NCBI RefSeq assembly: GCF_018263855.1
Contig: NZ_CP073318.1
Location: 7,564,001-7,628,000, forward strand
DNA: 64,000 nucleotides
From: Kutzneria sp. CA-103260
Lineage (GTDB): Bacteria; Actinomycetota; Actinomycetes; Mycobacteriales; Pseudonocardiaceae
Reading direction: 5' to 3'
Shown piece by piece: positions 8,834 through 17,429 of the stretch. The position numbers were made by a program, and so were the translations under genes. Numbering within the stretch: position 1 is the stretch's first letter; every line of letters begins with the position of its first letter. The notes under the pieces were generated by a model that was given only the letters and a program-made list of their open reading frames with translations, was not told the origin of the DNA and made no database searches.

Positions 8834-9682
8834 ATGGATCTGGGCAGCATCGGCGTGTGGACGTTCGCCTTCGACGGCCAACCAGCCGGCGAAGTCCGGG
8901 AAGCCGCCGCGGAGCTGGACGAACTCGGCTACGGGGCGATCTGGTTCGCCGAGAGCACGGGGCGGGAGGCGCTGACCCAGGCGTCCCTGCTCCTGCACGC
9001 CACCAATCGCCTCACGGTGGCCACGGGCATCGCCCGGACCGTCGGGAGGGACCCGGCGGTCATGGCGCTGGCGCACCACACGCTCACAGAGGCGTTCCCC
9101 GAGCGCTTCCTGCTCGGCCTTGGCGGTCATCGGTCGCCGAAGCAGGAGCCCGGCATCACCGGCGCCGGCGACCCGCGGCCGATCGACACCATGCGGGACT
9201 ACCTGGACGCGATGGACGCGGTGCCGGGATTCAGCGTGCGACCAAGGCGCGCCTTGGCAGCACTGGGGCCACAAGCGCTGAAACTCGCGGCCGAGAAGAC
9301 TTGGGGCGCGCACACCTACTTCGTGCCCGTCGAACACACGGCGCAGGCCCGGGAAATCCTCGGCCCCGAGGCGCTGCTGGCCGTGGAGCTGCCGGTGGTG
9401 TTGGGCCACGACCGGGAGGTGGCACGGGCGCGGGTCGGCGGCGGTTTCCGGGCCCGGCACTACGCGAACAACCTGCGGCGGCTCGGTTTCACCGAGGACG
9501 ACCTGGCCGGCAGCGACCGGCTGGTGGACGCGCTCGTCGTCACCGGAGACGTGGACGCCGTCGCCAAGCGGATACAGGAACACCTGGATGCCGGCGCGAA
9601 CCACGTCTGCGTCGAAGTGCTCACCGCGGACTCGCAGCGCCTGCCGCGCGCCGAGTGGCGGGAACTGGCAAGCCTTGTCTGA
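8834..9682 (+). CDS. LLM-class F420-dependent oxidoreductase, first copy
   Basis: A 282-residue luciferase-like monooxygenase-fold protein of the group annotated as F420-dependent (TIGR03620-like). It opens with MDLGSIGVWTF, then AAAELDELGYGAIWF, LLLHATNRLTVATGIAR and ERFLLGLGGHR, the cofactor-barrel signatures. AGGGGGAGAG directly precedes the ATG. The oxidised substrate is unknown. The following gene is a paralogue in the same orientation, 16 bp away, so this is a tandem duplication in one operon, probably under the divergent TetR regulator. Confidence 0.88.
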   Translation: MDLGSIGVWTFAFDGQPAGEVREAAAELDELGYGAIWFAESTGREALTQASLLLHATNRLTVATGIARTVGRDPAVMALAHHTLTEAFPERFLLGLGGHRSPKQEPGITGAGDPRPIDTMRDYLDAMDAVPGFSVRPRRALAALGPQALKLAAEKTWGAHTYFVPVEHTAQAREILGPEALLAVELPVVLGHDREVARARVGGGFRARHYANNLRRLGFTEDDLAGSDRLVDALVVTGDVDAVAKRIQEHLDAGANHVCVEVLTADSQRLPRAEWRELASLV

Positions 9683-9698
9683 CGATCAGGGGGACAAC

Positions 9699-10586
9699 AT
9701 GGATCTGGGCAGCATCGGCGTGTGGACGTTCGCGTTCGAGGGGCAGCCGGTCAGTCGGCTCAGGGAAGCGGCGGCGGAGCTGGACGAGCTCGGCTACGGG
9801 GCGATCTGGTTCGGCGAGGCGTTCGGGCGGGAGGCGCTGAGCCAGGCTTCGCTGCTTCTGCACACCACGAACCGAATCGTGGTGGCGACGGGCATCGCCC
9901 GGGCGTCGCTACGCGACCCGCTGGCCATGGCGGCGGCCCAGCTGACACTCACCGAGGCGTTCCCCGAGCGCTTCCTGCTCGGCCTCGGCGGTCACCGGTC
10001 GCCGAAGCAGCAATCAGTGCCGGGCATGAACGGGCTCGTCGCGCCCGACCCGCAGCCGCTGGAGACCATGCGGGACTACCTGGACGCGATGGACAAGGCG
10101 CCGCTCCAGGGTTTCGACGTGCGACCAAGGCGGGTCCTCGCGGCATTGGGGCCACAAATGCTGAAACTCGCGGCGGAGAAGACCGAGGGCGCGCACCCGT
10201 ACTTCGTGCCGGTGGAGCACACGGCCAAGGCGCGGGAAGTCCTCGGGCCCGAGCCGCTGCTGGCGGTGGAGCAAGCGGTCGTGCTGGGCGACGACCGCGA
10301 CGTGGCCCGCGCGCACGTCGGCGGCTACCTGGCGGCCCGGCACCAGACGAACAACCTGCGGCGACTGGGTTTCACCGACGCCGACTTCGCCGACGGCGGC
10401 AGCGACCGGCTGGTCGACGCGATCACCGTGGTCGGCGACGTGGACGCCATCGCCCAGCGGGTGCGGCAACACCTGGATGCCGGCGCGAACCACGTCTGCA
10501 TCCAGGTGCTCACCGCGGACTCCCCACGCCTTCCGCGCGCCGAGTGGCGGGAGCTGGCCGGCCTTATCCGACGTCCCGCCGCCTGA
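9699..10586 (+). CDS. LLM-class F420-dependent oxidoreductase, second copy
   Basis: Paralogue of the preceding gene, 295 residues, sharing most positions through the whole length (same MDLGSIGVWTF start, same GYGAIWF and ERFLLGLGGHRSPKQ blocks). It carries small insertions, for example around GMNGLVAPDPQPLETM and DFADGGSDRL, and has diverged around the likely substrate face (GEAFGREALS against AESTGREALT). AGGGGG precedes the ATG. The two may form a heteromer or act on related substrates. The 3' end overlaps the converging ABC permease gene by 23 bp. Confidence 0.88.
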   Translation: MDLGSIGVWTFAFEGQPVSRLREAAAELDELGYGAIWFGEAFGREALSQASLLLHTTNRIVVATGIARASLRDPLAMAAAQLTLTEAFPERFLLGLGGHRSPKQQSVPGMNGLVAPDPQPLETMRDYLDAMDKAPLQGFDVRPRRVLAALGPQMLKLAAEKTEGAHPYFVPVEHTAKAREVLGPEPLLAVEQAVVLGDDRDVARAHVGGYLAARHQTNNLRRLGFTDADFADGGSDRLVDAITVVGDVDAIAQRVRQHLDAGANHVCIQVLTADSPRLPRAEWRELAGLIRRPAA

Positions 10587-12156
10587 ACCCGACCAGCCCG
10601 GCGGCAGTCAGTGCCACCGTGACGACCACCAGCCACACCAGGGGCGTCGCGGTGAACGTGCCGCCGGGCAGCTTGGGCAGGTGGGTGAACGGCGAGATGT
10701 CCAGCGCCCACTGGCTGAGCTGGAACAGCGAGCCGAGCTGGCCGAGCAGCAGGAAGACGACCAGCGCGGCCCAGGCCAGCGAAGTCAGCCTCGGCAGCAG
10801 CCCGAACAGCGCGGTGGCGATGCCGGCCAGCACCCACACCGCCGGCACCTGGACCATGGCCGCGCCGAGCAGCCGCGGCAGTTGGCCGCCGACGTCGCCC
10901 TGGCTGAGGCCGACGGCCAGCCCGATGGCGGCGCCGGCCACCGCCAGCAGGAACGCGCTGCCCAGCAACGCGAAGGCCAGATGGCTTGCCGCCCAACGGA
11001 GTCGGGCGACGGAGCCGGCCAGCACCGGCTCGGCCCGCGACGCCGTCTCCTCGGCCCGCAGCCGCAGCGTGGCCTGGATGGCGTACACCGAGACCGCGAG
11101 GGCGATCACATCCAGGATCGCGGCCATGAACGAGTCCACAATGGACTGCTGGCCGCCGATCTGTTGCAGCGCCTGGGCGACCTGCGGGCTACTGTCCAGG
11201 ATGCTCTTGAGGCTCTGCGAGATCCCGCCCAGCGCCCCGGCCATCACCACGATGCCGAAGGCCCAGCCGATGAGGATGCCCCGCTGCAGCCGCCAGGCCA
11301 GGCCGAACGTGCCGAACCGCCCGGCGGGCCGGCCGGGACGCTCGGGCAGCATGCCGGCCCCGATGTCCCGGCGGCCCACCAGCGCGTAGCCGATGCCCAG
11401 CAGCACAACGGAAATCGCCCCGTACAGGGCCAGCACCCAGAACCGTTCGCCCGCGAACGGGCGCATCTGCTGCGACCAGCCGATCGGGCTGAGCCACGAC
11501 AGCCAGCGCGGGCCGTCCTCGGCCGCGGAGTCGCCGGCCGCGCGCAGCAGGTAGGCCGCGCCGATCACGATCCCGCCGGTTCCGTTGGCCGCGCGGGAAC
11601 TCGAGCTCACCTGGACGGCGACGGCCGTCACCGCCGAGAAGAACCACACACAGCCGCCGATGCCCAGCCCCATCGCGAACGACCCGGCCGCCGGCAGGCC
11701 CTGGGCCGTCAGGGCGAGGCCGATCAGCAGCGCGTAGACCACGCCGGCCCCGAACACCACGATCAGCGTCGCGGTGAGCTTGGCGTGCCGGCCCACGACA
11801 CCGGAGCCGAGCAGTTCGTGCCGGCCGGTCTCCTCGTCGGCCCGGGTGTGCCGGACGGTCATGAACACGGCCATCAGACCGACCAGGACGCAGGCCACGG
11901 CGCCGTACTTCCACTCGGTCATGCCGCCGATGGTGTCCAGCCCCTGGGCCGGGCCGCTCAGCGCCAGCACCGACGGGTTGTTCACGATCGTCGCCGCGAA
12001 CTCCTGCCGCGACTGCACCGTCGGGTACAGCTGGGCGAAGCTGGACGCCGTCGCGGCGACGATGCCGGTGATGACCAGGATCCACACCGGCAGCTGGATC
12101 CGCTCCCGGCGCAGCACCAGCCGCACCAGGGAGCCGGTGCCCACCACCGTGTTCAC
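10564..12156 (-). CDS. ABC-2 type drug exporter permease
   Basis: A 530-residue polytopic permease with about twelve hydrophobic segments in two repeated halves, of the actinobacterial antibiotic-exporter group (TnrB3/multidrug type). The N-terminal part has RHTRADEETGRHELLGSGVV, and the second half repeats the idea with LRLRAEETASRAEPVLAGSV; this E-E-T-R/S motif pair marks the family. The GTG start overlaps the stop of the ATPase gene (GTGA), so translation is coupled. It pairs with the ATPase upstream to export an amphipathic compound. Confidence 0.9.
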   Translation of the reverse strand: MNTVVGTGSLVRLVLRRERIQLPVWILVITGIVAATASSFAQLYPTVQSRQEFAATIVNNPSVLALSGPAQGLDTIGGMTEWKYGAVACVLVGLMAVFMTVRHTRADEETGRHELLGSGVVGRHAKLTATLIVVFGAGVVYALLIGLALTAQGLPAAGSFAMGLGIGGCVWFFSAVTAVAVQVSSSSRAANGTGGIVIGAAYLLRAAGDSAAEDGPRWLSWLSPIGWSQQMRPFAGERFWVLALYGAISVVLLGIGYALVGRRDIGAGMLPERPGRPAGRFGTFGLAWRLQRGILIGWAFGIVVMAGALGGISQSLKSILDSSPQVAQALQQIGGQQSIVDSFMAAILDVIALAVSVYAIQATLRLRAEETASRAEPVLAGSVARLRWAASHLAFALLGSAFLLAVAGAAIGLAVGLSQGDVGGQLPRLLGAAMVQVPAVWVLAGIATALFGLLPRLTSLAWAALVVFLLLGQLGSLFQLSQWALDISPFTHLPKLPGGTFTATPLVWLVVVTVALTAAGLVGFRRRDVG

Positions 12157-13040
12157 GCCTGCACCTCGTAGTGCCGCAGGAACAGCTGCTCCAGCGTGGG
12201 CGGCTGGCTGACCAGGCTGCGCACGCCGAACTCGGTCAGCTTGCGCAGCACCGCGTCCAGCTCAGCGGTGTCCACCTCGAACTGGACCCTGTTGCCCTGC
12301 GCCGAATAGTCGTGCACGCCGGTCATCGTGTCCACACCGGACAGTGGCGCGCCCAGCTCGGCTGTGATCGAGGTCCGGGTCAGGTGCCGCAGCTCGGCCA
12401 GCGTGCCGGACTCGACCGTCCGGCCGCCGCGGATGATGCTGACCCGGTCACACAGCGCCTCGACCTCGGCCAGCACGTGGCTGGACAGCAGCACGGTCCG
12501 GCCGTCCTGGCGCTCGCGGGCGACGCAGTCCCGGAACACCTCCTCCATCAACGGGTCCAGCCCGGAGGTCGGCTCGTCCAGGATGAGCAGCTCCACATTG
12601 GACGCCAGCGCGGCGACCAACGCGACCTTCTGCCGGTTGCCCTTGGAGTAGGTTCGGCCCTTCTTGGTCGGGTCGAGGTCGAAGCGCTCCAGCAGGTCCT
12701 TGCGGCGCTTGGGATCCAGCCCGCCGCGCAGCCGGCCGAGCAGGTCGATCACCTCGCCGCCGGACAGCGTCGGCCAGAGCGTGACATCGCCGGGCACATA
12801 GGCCAGGCGGCGGTGCAGCTCGGTGGCGTCCCGCCAGGGATCGCCGCCCAGCAGCTCGGCGCGGCCGCCGTCGGCGCGCAGCAGGCCGAGCAGAACACGA
12901 ATGGTGGTGGACTTCCCGGCGCCGTTCGGGCCCAGGAAACCGTGCACCTCGCCGGTGTTCACCGTGAGGTCCAGTCCGTCCAACGCCTGGGTCCGGCCGA
13001 ACGCCTTGCGCAGTCCGGACACCGAGATGGCGGTAGTCAT
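12153..13040 (-). CDS. ABC exporter ATP-binding protein (DrrA-like)
   Basis: A 295-residue ATPase: Walker A GPNGAGKSTTIRVLLG (about residue 37), Q-loop region at VPGDVTLW, signature YSKGNRQKVALVAAL and Walker B LLILDEPTSGLDP, then the His switch in LLSSHVL. The C-terminal tail after residue 220 is the DrrA-type extension. It is first in a two-gene operon with the permease and divergent from a GbsR/MarR regulator, with an inverted repeat in the short promoter region. Export of a drug or toxic metabolite under repressor control is inferred. Confidence 0.93.
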   Translation of the reverse strand: MTTAISVSGLRKAFGRTQALDGLDLTVNTGEVHGFLGPNGAGKSTTIRVLLGLLRADGGRAELLGGDPWRDATELHRRLAYVPGDVTLWPTLSGGEVIDLLGRLRGGLDPKRRKDLLERFDLDPTKKGRTYSKGNRQKVALVAALASNVELLILDEPTSGLDPLMEEVFRDCVARERQDGRTVLLSSHVLAEVEALCDRVSIIRGGRTVESGTLAELRHLTRTSITAELGAPLSGVDTMTGVHDYSAQGNRVQFEVDTAELDAVLRKLTEFGVRSLVSQPPTLEQLFLRHYEVQA

Positions 13041-13059
13041 GCCGTCAAGCTACACTCAT

Positions 13060-13075
13060 TTCACAAATTCGTGAA
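13060..13075. promoter_or_regulatory. Putative GbsR/MarR operator
   Basis: TTCAC-AAATTC-GTGAA, an inverted repeat in an unusually A/T-rich patch, with a further GTGAA half-site at 13080-13084. It sits in the 69-bp gap between the exporter ATPase gene and the divergent regulator gene, where it could block both promoters. Confidence 0.5.
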
Positions 13076-13109
13076 GCTAGTGAACTCAGATGGGTGAGAG
13101 GATGGCTGG

Positions 13110-13580
13110 GTGACCGAGCGCGACGACGAGGCCGTGTCGAAGTTCATCGAACGGTTCGCCCTGGTGCTGGCCGACTCCGGCGTGCCCCGCATGCCGGCCA
13201 GGGTGTTCGTCGCGCTGCTCGCGTCCGAGAACGGCCAGCTCACCGCCGGCGAACTGGCTGAACAGCTCTCGGTCAGCCCCGCCGCCGTCTCCGGCGCCGT
13301 GCGCTACCTCACCCAGGTGCACCTGATCGTGCGGGAGCGCGAGCCCGGCTCCAAGCGCGACCACTACCGGGTCCGCGGCAACAGCTGGTACGAGTCCGCG
13401 ATGAACCGCGAGCGCCTGCTCACCCTGTGGTCCGAGGCCCTCCTGGAGGGCGTCGACGCCGTCGGCCGGTCCACCGACGCCGGCTCCCGGCTGCGCGAGT
13501 CGGTGGAGTTCTTCGAGTTCCTCCGGGTCGAGATCCCGATGGTGCTGGAACGCTGGCGGTCACGTAACGCCACGAACTAG
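13110..13580 (+). CDS. GbsR/MarR family transcriptional regulator
   Basis: A 156-residue winged-helix regulator of the GbsR subgroup of MarR proteins. It shows FALVLADSGVPRMPARVFVA, the helix-turn-helix around LTAGELAEQLSVSPAAVSGA and the wing with REREPGSKRDHYRV, which is the usual GbsR arrangement. The start is GTG in GGGTGACC. It is divergent from the ABC exporter and likely represses it until a substrate binds. Confidence 0.88.
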   Translation: MTERDDEAVSKFIERFALVLADSGVPRMPARVFVALLASENGQLTAGELAEQLSVSPAAVSGAVRYLTQVHLIVREREPGSKRDHYRVRGNSWYESAMNRERLLTLWSEALLEGVDAVGRSTDAGSRLRESVEFFEFLRVEIPMVLERWRSRNATN

Positions 13581-13880
13581 CCCGGCGATCATGCGGTGGT
13601 CCACCCAGTCCGCCGAAATTTCCCTGACGCCACAACCGTAACGTCGGAGCCGGTCAGCACGACAGAGATCACCGAAGCGATCCCGACCAGGCACCCGCAA
13701 GACCACGACACCCATCGCACCGCCGCCGACGGCCCCGGTCGTTCGGTCACGGTTGGTGACCACGCGAGCCGTCGCAGCTGTGCTTCGTCCCCCGCCGACG
13801 CACAGCCGGGCGGCACCGGTCGCCGCGCCCGCCTCCCCTCCGGGCCCGGCGGCATCGTCGAACCACCACCCAAGCGAGGG
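13581..13880. other. Stretch without a supported gene
   Basis: About 300 bases between the GbsR gene and the terminator of the DUF309 operon. A minus-strand frame (13589-13873) includes one hydrophobic segment (CGCLVGIASVISVVLTG) that could be a tiny membrane peptide starting at an internal GTG. There is no ribosome site and no family resemblance, so I do not call it. Confidence 0.5.
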
Positions 13881-13906
13881 GCCGGTTCCAGCCCCCAGGA
13901 ACCGGC
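13881..13906 (-). terminator. Rho-independent-like hairpin after the DUF309 gene
   Basis: GCCGGTTCC / GGAACCGGC, a perfect 9-bp stem with an 8-base loop, 14 bp beyond the stop of the minus-strand DUF309 gene. It closes the exporter/DUF309 operon. No long U tract follows, as is usual in actinobacteria. Confidence 0.7.
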
Positions 13907-13920
13907 TTCTCGCGTTTAAG

Positions 13921-14385
13921 TCAGGCGCGGCTGATCCGAAGTTGCGGCGGCACTGTGTCCACGCCGCCGCCGTCCGCCACCCGGGTCGCCCAGCCGACCA
14001 AGCCGGCGACATCGATTCCGTACGGACTCTCCCCGCTGTACGGCTCGATGTTGCCGGCTCCCCGGCGCAGCAGGGACATCGCGCCGGTGCGGTTGCCGCG
14101 GGCGGCGTGGGTGAGGCCGACGGCCAGCTGGGCCATGCCCCGCCACAGCTGCCGGTGCGGCTCGTCGGCCGACTTCCAGGCGTCCTCCAGCACCTCGTGG
14201 GCGTGGAACGGGCGGCCGCGATCGAGCAGGTCCTGGGCCTCGGCAAGCGTTTGCGACGGCGTGCGGATGATGCCTTCCGGCTGGCGCTCGACGCCGGGGG
14301 CGCCGTGCGCCATCGGCCGGCCGAGCCCGTCGCGCGGACGCGCGTTGCGGGCCCGGCCGGCCGCGTCCCGATCCCTGTCGTCCAT
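13921..14385 (-). CDS. DUF309 domain protein
   Basis: A 154-residue soluble protein. The DUF309 core is visible as PFHAHEVLEDAWKS, followed by LWRGMAQLAVGLTHAARGN and the C-terminal helix region; the His/Glu-rich HAHEVLE motif is the family hallmark. Function unknown. The first 35 residues are charged and likely disordered. It starts 12 bp after the exporter permease stop and ends at a strong hairpin, so it is the last gene of that operon. Confidence 0.85.
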   Translation of the reverse strand: MDDRDRDAAGRARNARPRDGLGRPMAHGAPGVERQPEGIIRTPSQTLAEAQDLLDRGRPFHAHEVLEDAWKSADEPHRQLWRGMAQLAVGLTHAARGNRTGAMSLLRRGAGNIEPYSGESPYGIDVAGLVGWATRVADGGGVDTVPPQLRISRA

Positions 14386-14397
14386 GGCCCGATTCTC

Positions 14398-15687
14398 TCA
14401 GGCGCGCATCACCGTCGCGATGGGGATGCGCGCCGCCCGCAGCGCCGGCACGAAGCCGCCGAGCAGGCCGGCGATCAGCCCCGCGGCCACACCGGCGACC
14501 CCGGCCTGCCACGGGAAGGCCAGGTCGTGCAGGAACGCGAACTGCGAACGGCTGCCCAGCAGCATGCCGGCGACTCGTAGGCCCAGCACCCCGGCGCCGA
14601 TCGCCAGCGCCGACGTGAAGAGGCCGGTCAGCAAGGTTTCCGCGAGCACGATGCCGGCCAACAGCAATCGAGGTGTGCCCAAAGCCCGGCGCAGCGCGAA
14701 CTCCTCCACGCGTTCGCCGACCGTAGCCAGACCGACGTTGAGGATGCCGGCCACGCCGATCAGCAGCACCAGCGCGGCCATGCCAAGGAAGATCCAGCGC
14801 ATCACGGCCAACTGCTCGGCCACGTGCTCCTTGGAGTTGATGGGCCGTACGTTGATCTGGTCGGCCGGCACCCCGGCGGCGACCAGCCGGGCCTTGAGCG
14901 TCTGCTGCAACGCGGTCTCGGCCGGCGACATCAGGACCCGAAGCTGGGTGTTGCCGTTGGTGGGCAGCCAGTTGGCCAGTTCGTCGTAGCGGACGTAGGC
15001 GGTAGGAGCGTAGCCGCCGTCGTCGACCACCCCGATGATCTGCGGCGTCGGATCGTTGGCCCCGCCGGTGATGTGCATCTGGGCCGGGATCCGGTAGCGC
15101 TGGAACGCCGCGGCCGCCTTGGTGTTGAGCACGATGCGCGGCGCGAGCGAGGGCGGCGACGTGAAGTCCAGCCACTGCCCGGACTGCAGGCGGTACGGCT
15201 GGAACTGGCGGACGTCGCCAGTCATGGCGTTCAGGCCGAGTTCGATCGCCTTGCCCGGCGGACCCTGGGCCACGTCCTGGTCCGGGCCGCACGGGCCGTA
15301 GCCCGAGCAGTAGTAGCCGCCGCTGAACGGCTCGTCGATCGGGCCGCCGCCCTTGTTGATCGGGGTGACGTTCGGTTCGCCGATGACGGCGTGCGCGCCG
15401 CTGACCGCGACCGCGTGTTGCCGGCCCCGCAAGGCGTCCAGCACGACCGCCGGGGCCTTGTCGTTCTGCGGCAGGTACATCTGCTGCGTGCCGTCGACGC
15501 CCTCGATCAGCTCGATGTTGCCCAGCGCCGCCTGCTCGGCGACCTGGGAACCGGCCTGCACCGCGACGACCGCGAGCACGCCGAGGAACAGGCTGACCAT
15601 GGACAGCAGGGTGCGCAGCTTGCGGGACCGGATGCCCTGCAGGCCGATGATCAGCGCCGAGCGCAGCTTGCCGGACAGCCGGATCAC
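14398..15687 (-). CDS. MacB/FtsX-type ABC transporter permease
   Basis: A 429-residue permease with one N-terminal TM segment (around SLFLGVLAVVAVQAG), a large extracytoplasmic domain and three C-terminal TM segments (beginning at WIFLGMAALVLLIGVAG), the MacB topology. The FtsX-like region includes VGERVEEFALRRALGTPR, the conserved cytoplasmic E-F-x-x-R-R-A-L-G motif. The GTG start overlaps the ATPase stop (GTGA). It forms a tripartite-like exporter with the ATPase and adaptor encoded upstream. Substrate unknown. Confidence 0.9.
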   Translation of the reverse strand: MIRLSGKLRSALIIGLQGIRSRKLRTLLSMVSLFLGVLAVVAVQAGSQVAEQAALGNIELIEGVDGTQQMYLPQNDKAPAVVLDALRGRQHAVAVSGAHAVIGEPNVTPINKGGGPIDEPFSGGYYCSGYGPCGPDQDVAQGPPGKAIELGLNAMTGDVRQFQPYRLQSGQWLDFTSPPSLAPRIVLNTKAAAAFQRYRIPAQMHITGGANDPTPQIIGVVDDGGYAPTAYVRYDELANWLPTNGNTQLRVLMSPAETALQQTLKARLVAAGVPADQINVRPINSKEHVAEQLAVMRWIFLGMAALVLLIGVAGILNVGLATVGERVEEFALRRALGTPRLLLAGIVLAETLLTGLFTSALAIGAGVLGLRVAGMLLGSRSQFAFLHDLAFPWQAGVAGVAAGLIAGLLGGFVPALRAARIPIATVMRA

Positions 15688-16373
15688 GCCGTCACCGCCC
15701 CGAGCACGCCGTCGGACAGGTGCAGCACACTGCCCATGCGGGCGGCGTGGTCATGGTCGTGTGTCACGAGAATCAGGCCGCAGCCCCGGTCGGTCGCCGA
15801 CCGCAGCACCTCGACCACCAGGTTGCCGGTCTCCGAGTCGAGCGCGCCGGTCGGCTCGTCGGCCAGCAGGATCTTCGGGTCGCGGACCAGGGCGCGGGCG
15901 ATGGCCACCCGCTGCTGCTCGCCGCCGGACAGCCGGGCCGGGCGGTGCTTGGCCAGGTGGGCGACGCCGACCTGTTCCAGCGCCGCCATCACCTTGGCCC
16001 GGCGCTTGCGGCGCGGCAGCCAGCCCTGGCCGTTGACCAGCGCCATCGCCACGTTCTGGGCCGCGGTCAGGTGCTTGAGCAGGAAGAACCGCTGGAACAC
16101 GAAGCCGAACTCCCGGCTGCGCAGGATCGCCGCCCGGCGCTCGGAGATCCGGGTGATGTCGTTGTCCCGCAACAGATACTGCCCCTGGTCGGGCCGGTCG
16201 AACAGGCCGATCAGGGACAGCAGGGTGCTCTTGCCGGAACCGGAGCGCCCGAGCACGGCGATGCTCTGTCCACCGTGGAGCGTGAGGTCGACGCCGTTCA
16301 GCACCGTGCGCGGCTCTTCCTGGCCGGTCAGCGTCTTGGTCACGCCGCTCAGCCGGATCAGCGGTTCGGTCAT
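15684..16373 (-). CDS. MacB/LolD-type ABC transporter ATP-binding protein
   Basis: A 229-residue ATPase. It has Walker A GRSGSGKSTLLSLIG, Q-loop VFQRFFLLKHLTAAQNV, signature LSGGEQQRVAIARAL and Walker B ILLADEPTGALDSETG, then VTHDHDHA. ADEPTGALD is typical of the LolD/MacB group. The ATG at 16373 overlaps the stop of the adaptor gene (ATGA), and its own stop overlaps the permease start, so all three genes are translationally coupled. Confidence 0.93.
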   Translation of the reverse strand: MTEPLIRLSGVTKTLTGQEEPRTVLNGVDLTLHGGQSIAVLGRSGSGKSTLLSLIGLFDRPDQGQYLLRDNDITRISERRAAILRSREFGFVFQRFFLLKHLTAAQNVAMALVNGQGWLPRRKRRAKVMAALEQVGVAHLAKHRPARLSGGEQQRVAIARALVRDPKILLADEPTGALDSETGNLVVEVLRSATDRGCGLILVTHDHDHAARMGSVLHLSDGVLGAVTA

Positions 16374-17341
16374 CGCGTCGGACCGCCGGCCTGTTGCTGC
16401 GGCTGCGGCAGGTTCGGACCCGGCACCGCGACCGTCTCGTCGCCGTTGAGGCCGGACTTGATCTCGATGACCTTGCCGTCGGTGAGGCCGAGGGTGACGT
16501 CCTTGGTCTGGCGGTGGCCGTCCACGACCACGTCCACCTTGCCGTTGCCCTGGCTGCCGGCAACCGCTTCCACCGGCAGGGTCAGCACGTTCTGGGCGGT
16601 GGCCGTGACCACCTGCAGCGTCGCCGCCACACCGTTGATCATCTTCACGCCGGCCGGCGGCGTGCAGACCAGGCGCAGGCCGGTCGGGTCCGACTGCTGC
16701 GGCGACTGCTGCGGCGGCAGGCCGGTCGGGAACGGGGCGTTGGACGGCTTCGTGGGCTGGGTCGGGGTCGTCGGCGACGGCGGCGCCGGCGTGCCGGCCG
16801 GGAGGGCCGCGATGGTGCCGAGGACCGTGCACTGGAACGGGCCAGGGCCGTCCTTGATCTGCGCCTGCACCGTGCCCGGGGCGTTCGCGATGCGGTACGC
16901 CTGCGAACCGTCGAGGTCCGCCACGATGCCGTAGCCCGCGTACTTCGCCGACGCCACCGGCATACCCGCCGTCACTGTCGACTTGTCGTCCACCAACCGG
17001 CCGCTGAACGTCGCGCCCGCCGGCACGTCCACCCGCGTCGCCTTGCCGTTGGCCCAGACGTTGGCCACCTGTGTCGACGTCGTCGGTGTCGCGTCCGGCT
17101 GCTTCACGTCCAGGTAGCGCACCTGGCCGTCGATCGGCGCCGGCACCCCGAACACCGGGTCCAGCGCCACCTTGCCGGTGAGGCTCACCTGGTTGCTCAG
17201 GTCCTGGTGGGCCGGCTTCACCGTGGTCATCGTCGTGTCGCGGGCAGCGAGGCCCGGCGGCTCCGGCGCGGGTCCGCCGGCGGAGCAGGCGGCCGTGAGC
17301 AGGGCGGCCGCGCACACGCCGGCGAGGACAGTTTTCCGCAC
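16370..17341 (-). CDS. Secreted lipoprotein adaptor of the MacB-like exporter
   Basis: A 323-residue lipoprotein (signal MRKTVLAGVCAAALLTAACS, lipobox Cys about 20) resembling Gram-positive membrane-fusion/RND-adaptor proteins. NQVSLTGKVALDPVFGVPAP looks like the start of a lipoyl/barrel hairpin. A putative peptidoglycan-binding-like insert lies in the middle, then a Pro/Thr-rich linker (SPTTPTQPTKP) and the C-terminal LPVEAVAGSQGNGKVDVVVD and VTLGLTDGKVIEIKSGL segments typical of adaptor barrels. The GTG start has GGGGGATC upstream. First gene of the four-gene operon. Confidence 0.82.
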   Translation of the reverse strand: MRKTVLAGVCAAALLTAACSAGGPAPEPPGLAARDTTMTTVKPAHQDLSNQVSLTGKVALDPVFGVPAPIDGQVRYLDVKQPDATPTTSTQVANVWANGKATRVDVPAGATFSGRLVDDKSTVTAGMPVASAKYAGYGIVADLDGSQAYRIANAPGTVQAQIKDGPGPFQCTVLGTIAALPAGTPAPPSPTTPTQPTKPSNAPFPTGLPPQQSPQQSDPTGLRLVCTPPAGVKMINGVAATLQVVTATAQNVLTLPVEAVAGSQGNGKVDVVVDGHRQTKDVTLGLTDGKVIEIKSGLNGDETVAVPGPNLPQPQQQAGGPTR

Positions 17342-17429
17342 TGATCCCCCATGGTCGGTTCGTCGGAAGGGTCAACCCAACCAGACGACGCCCGAGATGG
17401 GTGAAGCGTTGCGTGTTTTCGCGGAATCG

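Noticed and set aside
13589..13873. Minus-strand frame with one hydrophobic segment that could be a small membrane protein
   Set aside because: No ribosome site, no family resemblance and overlap with a hairpin; kept only as a note in the intergenic entry.
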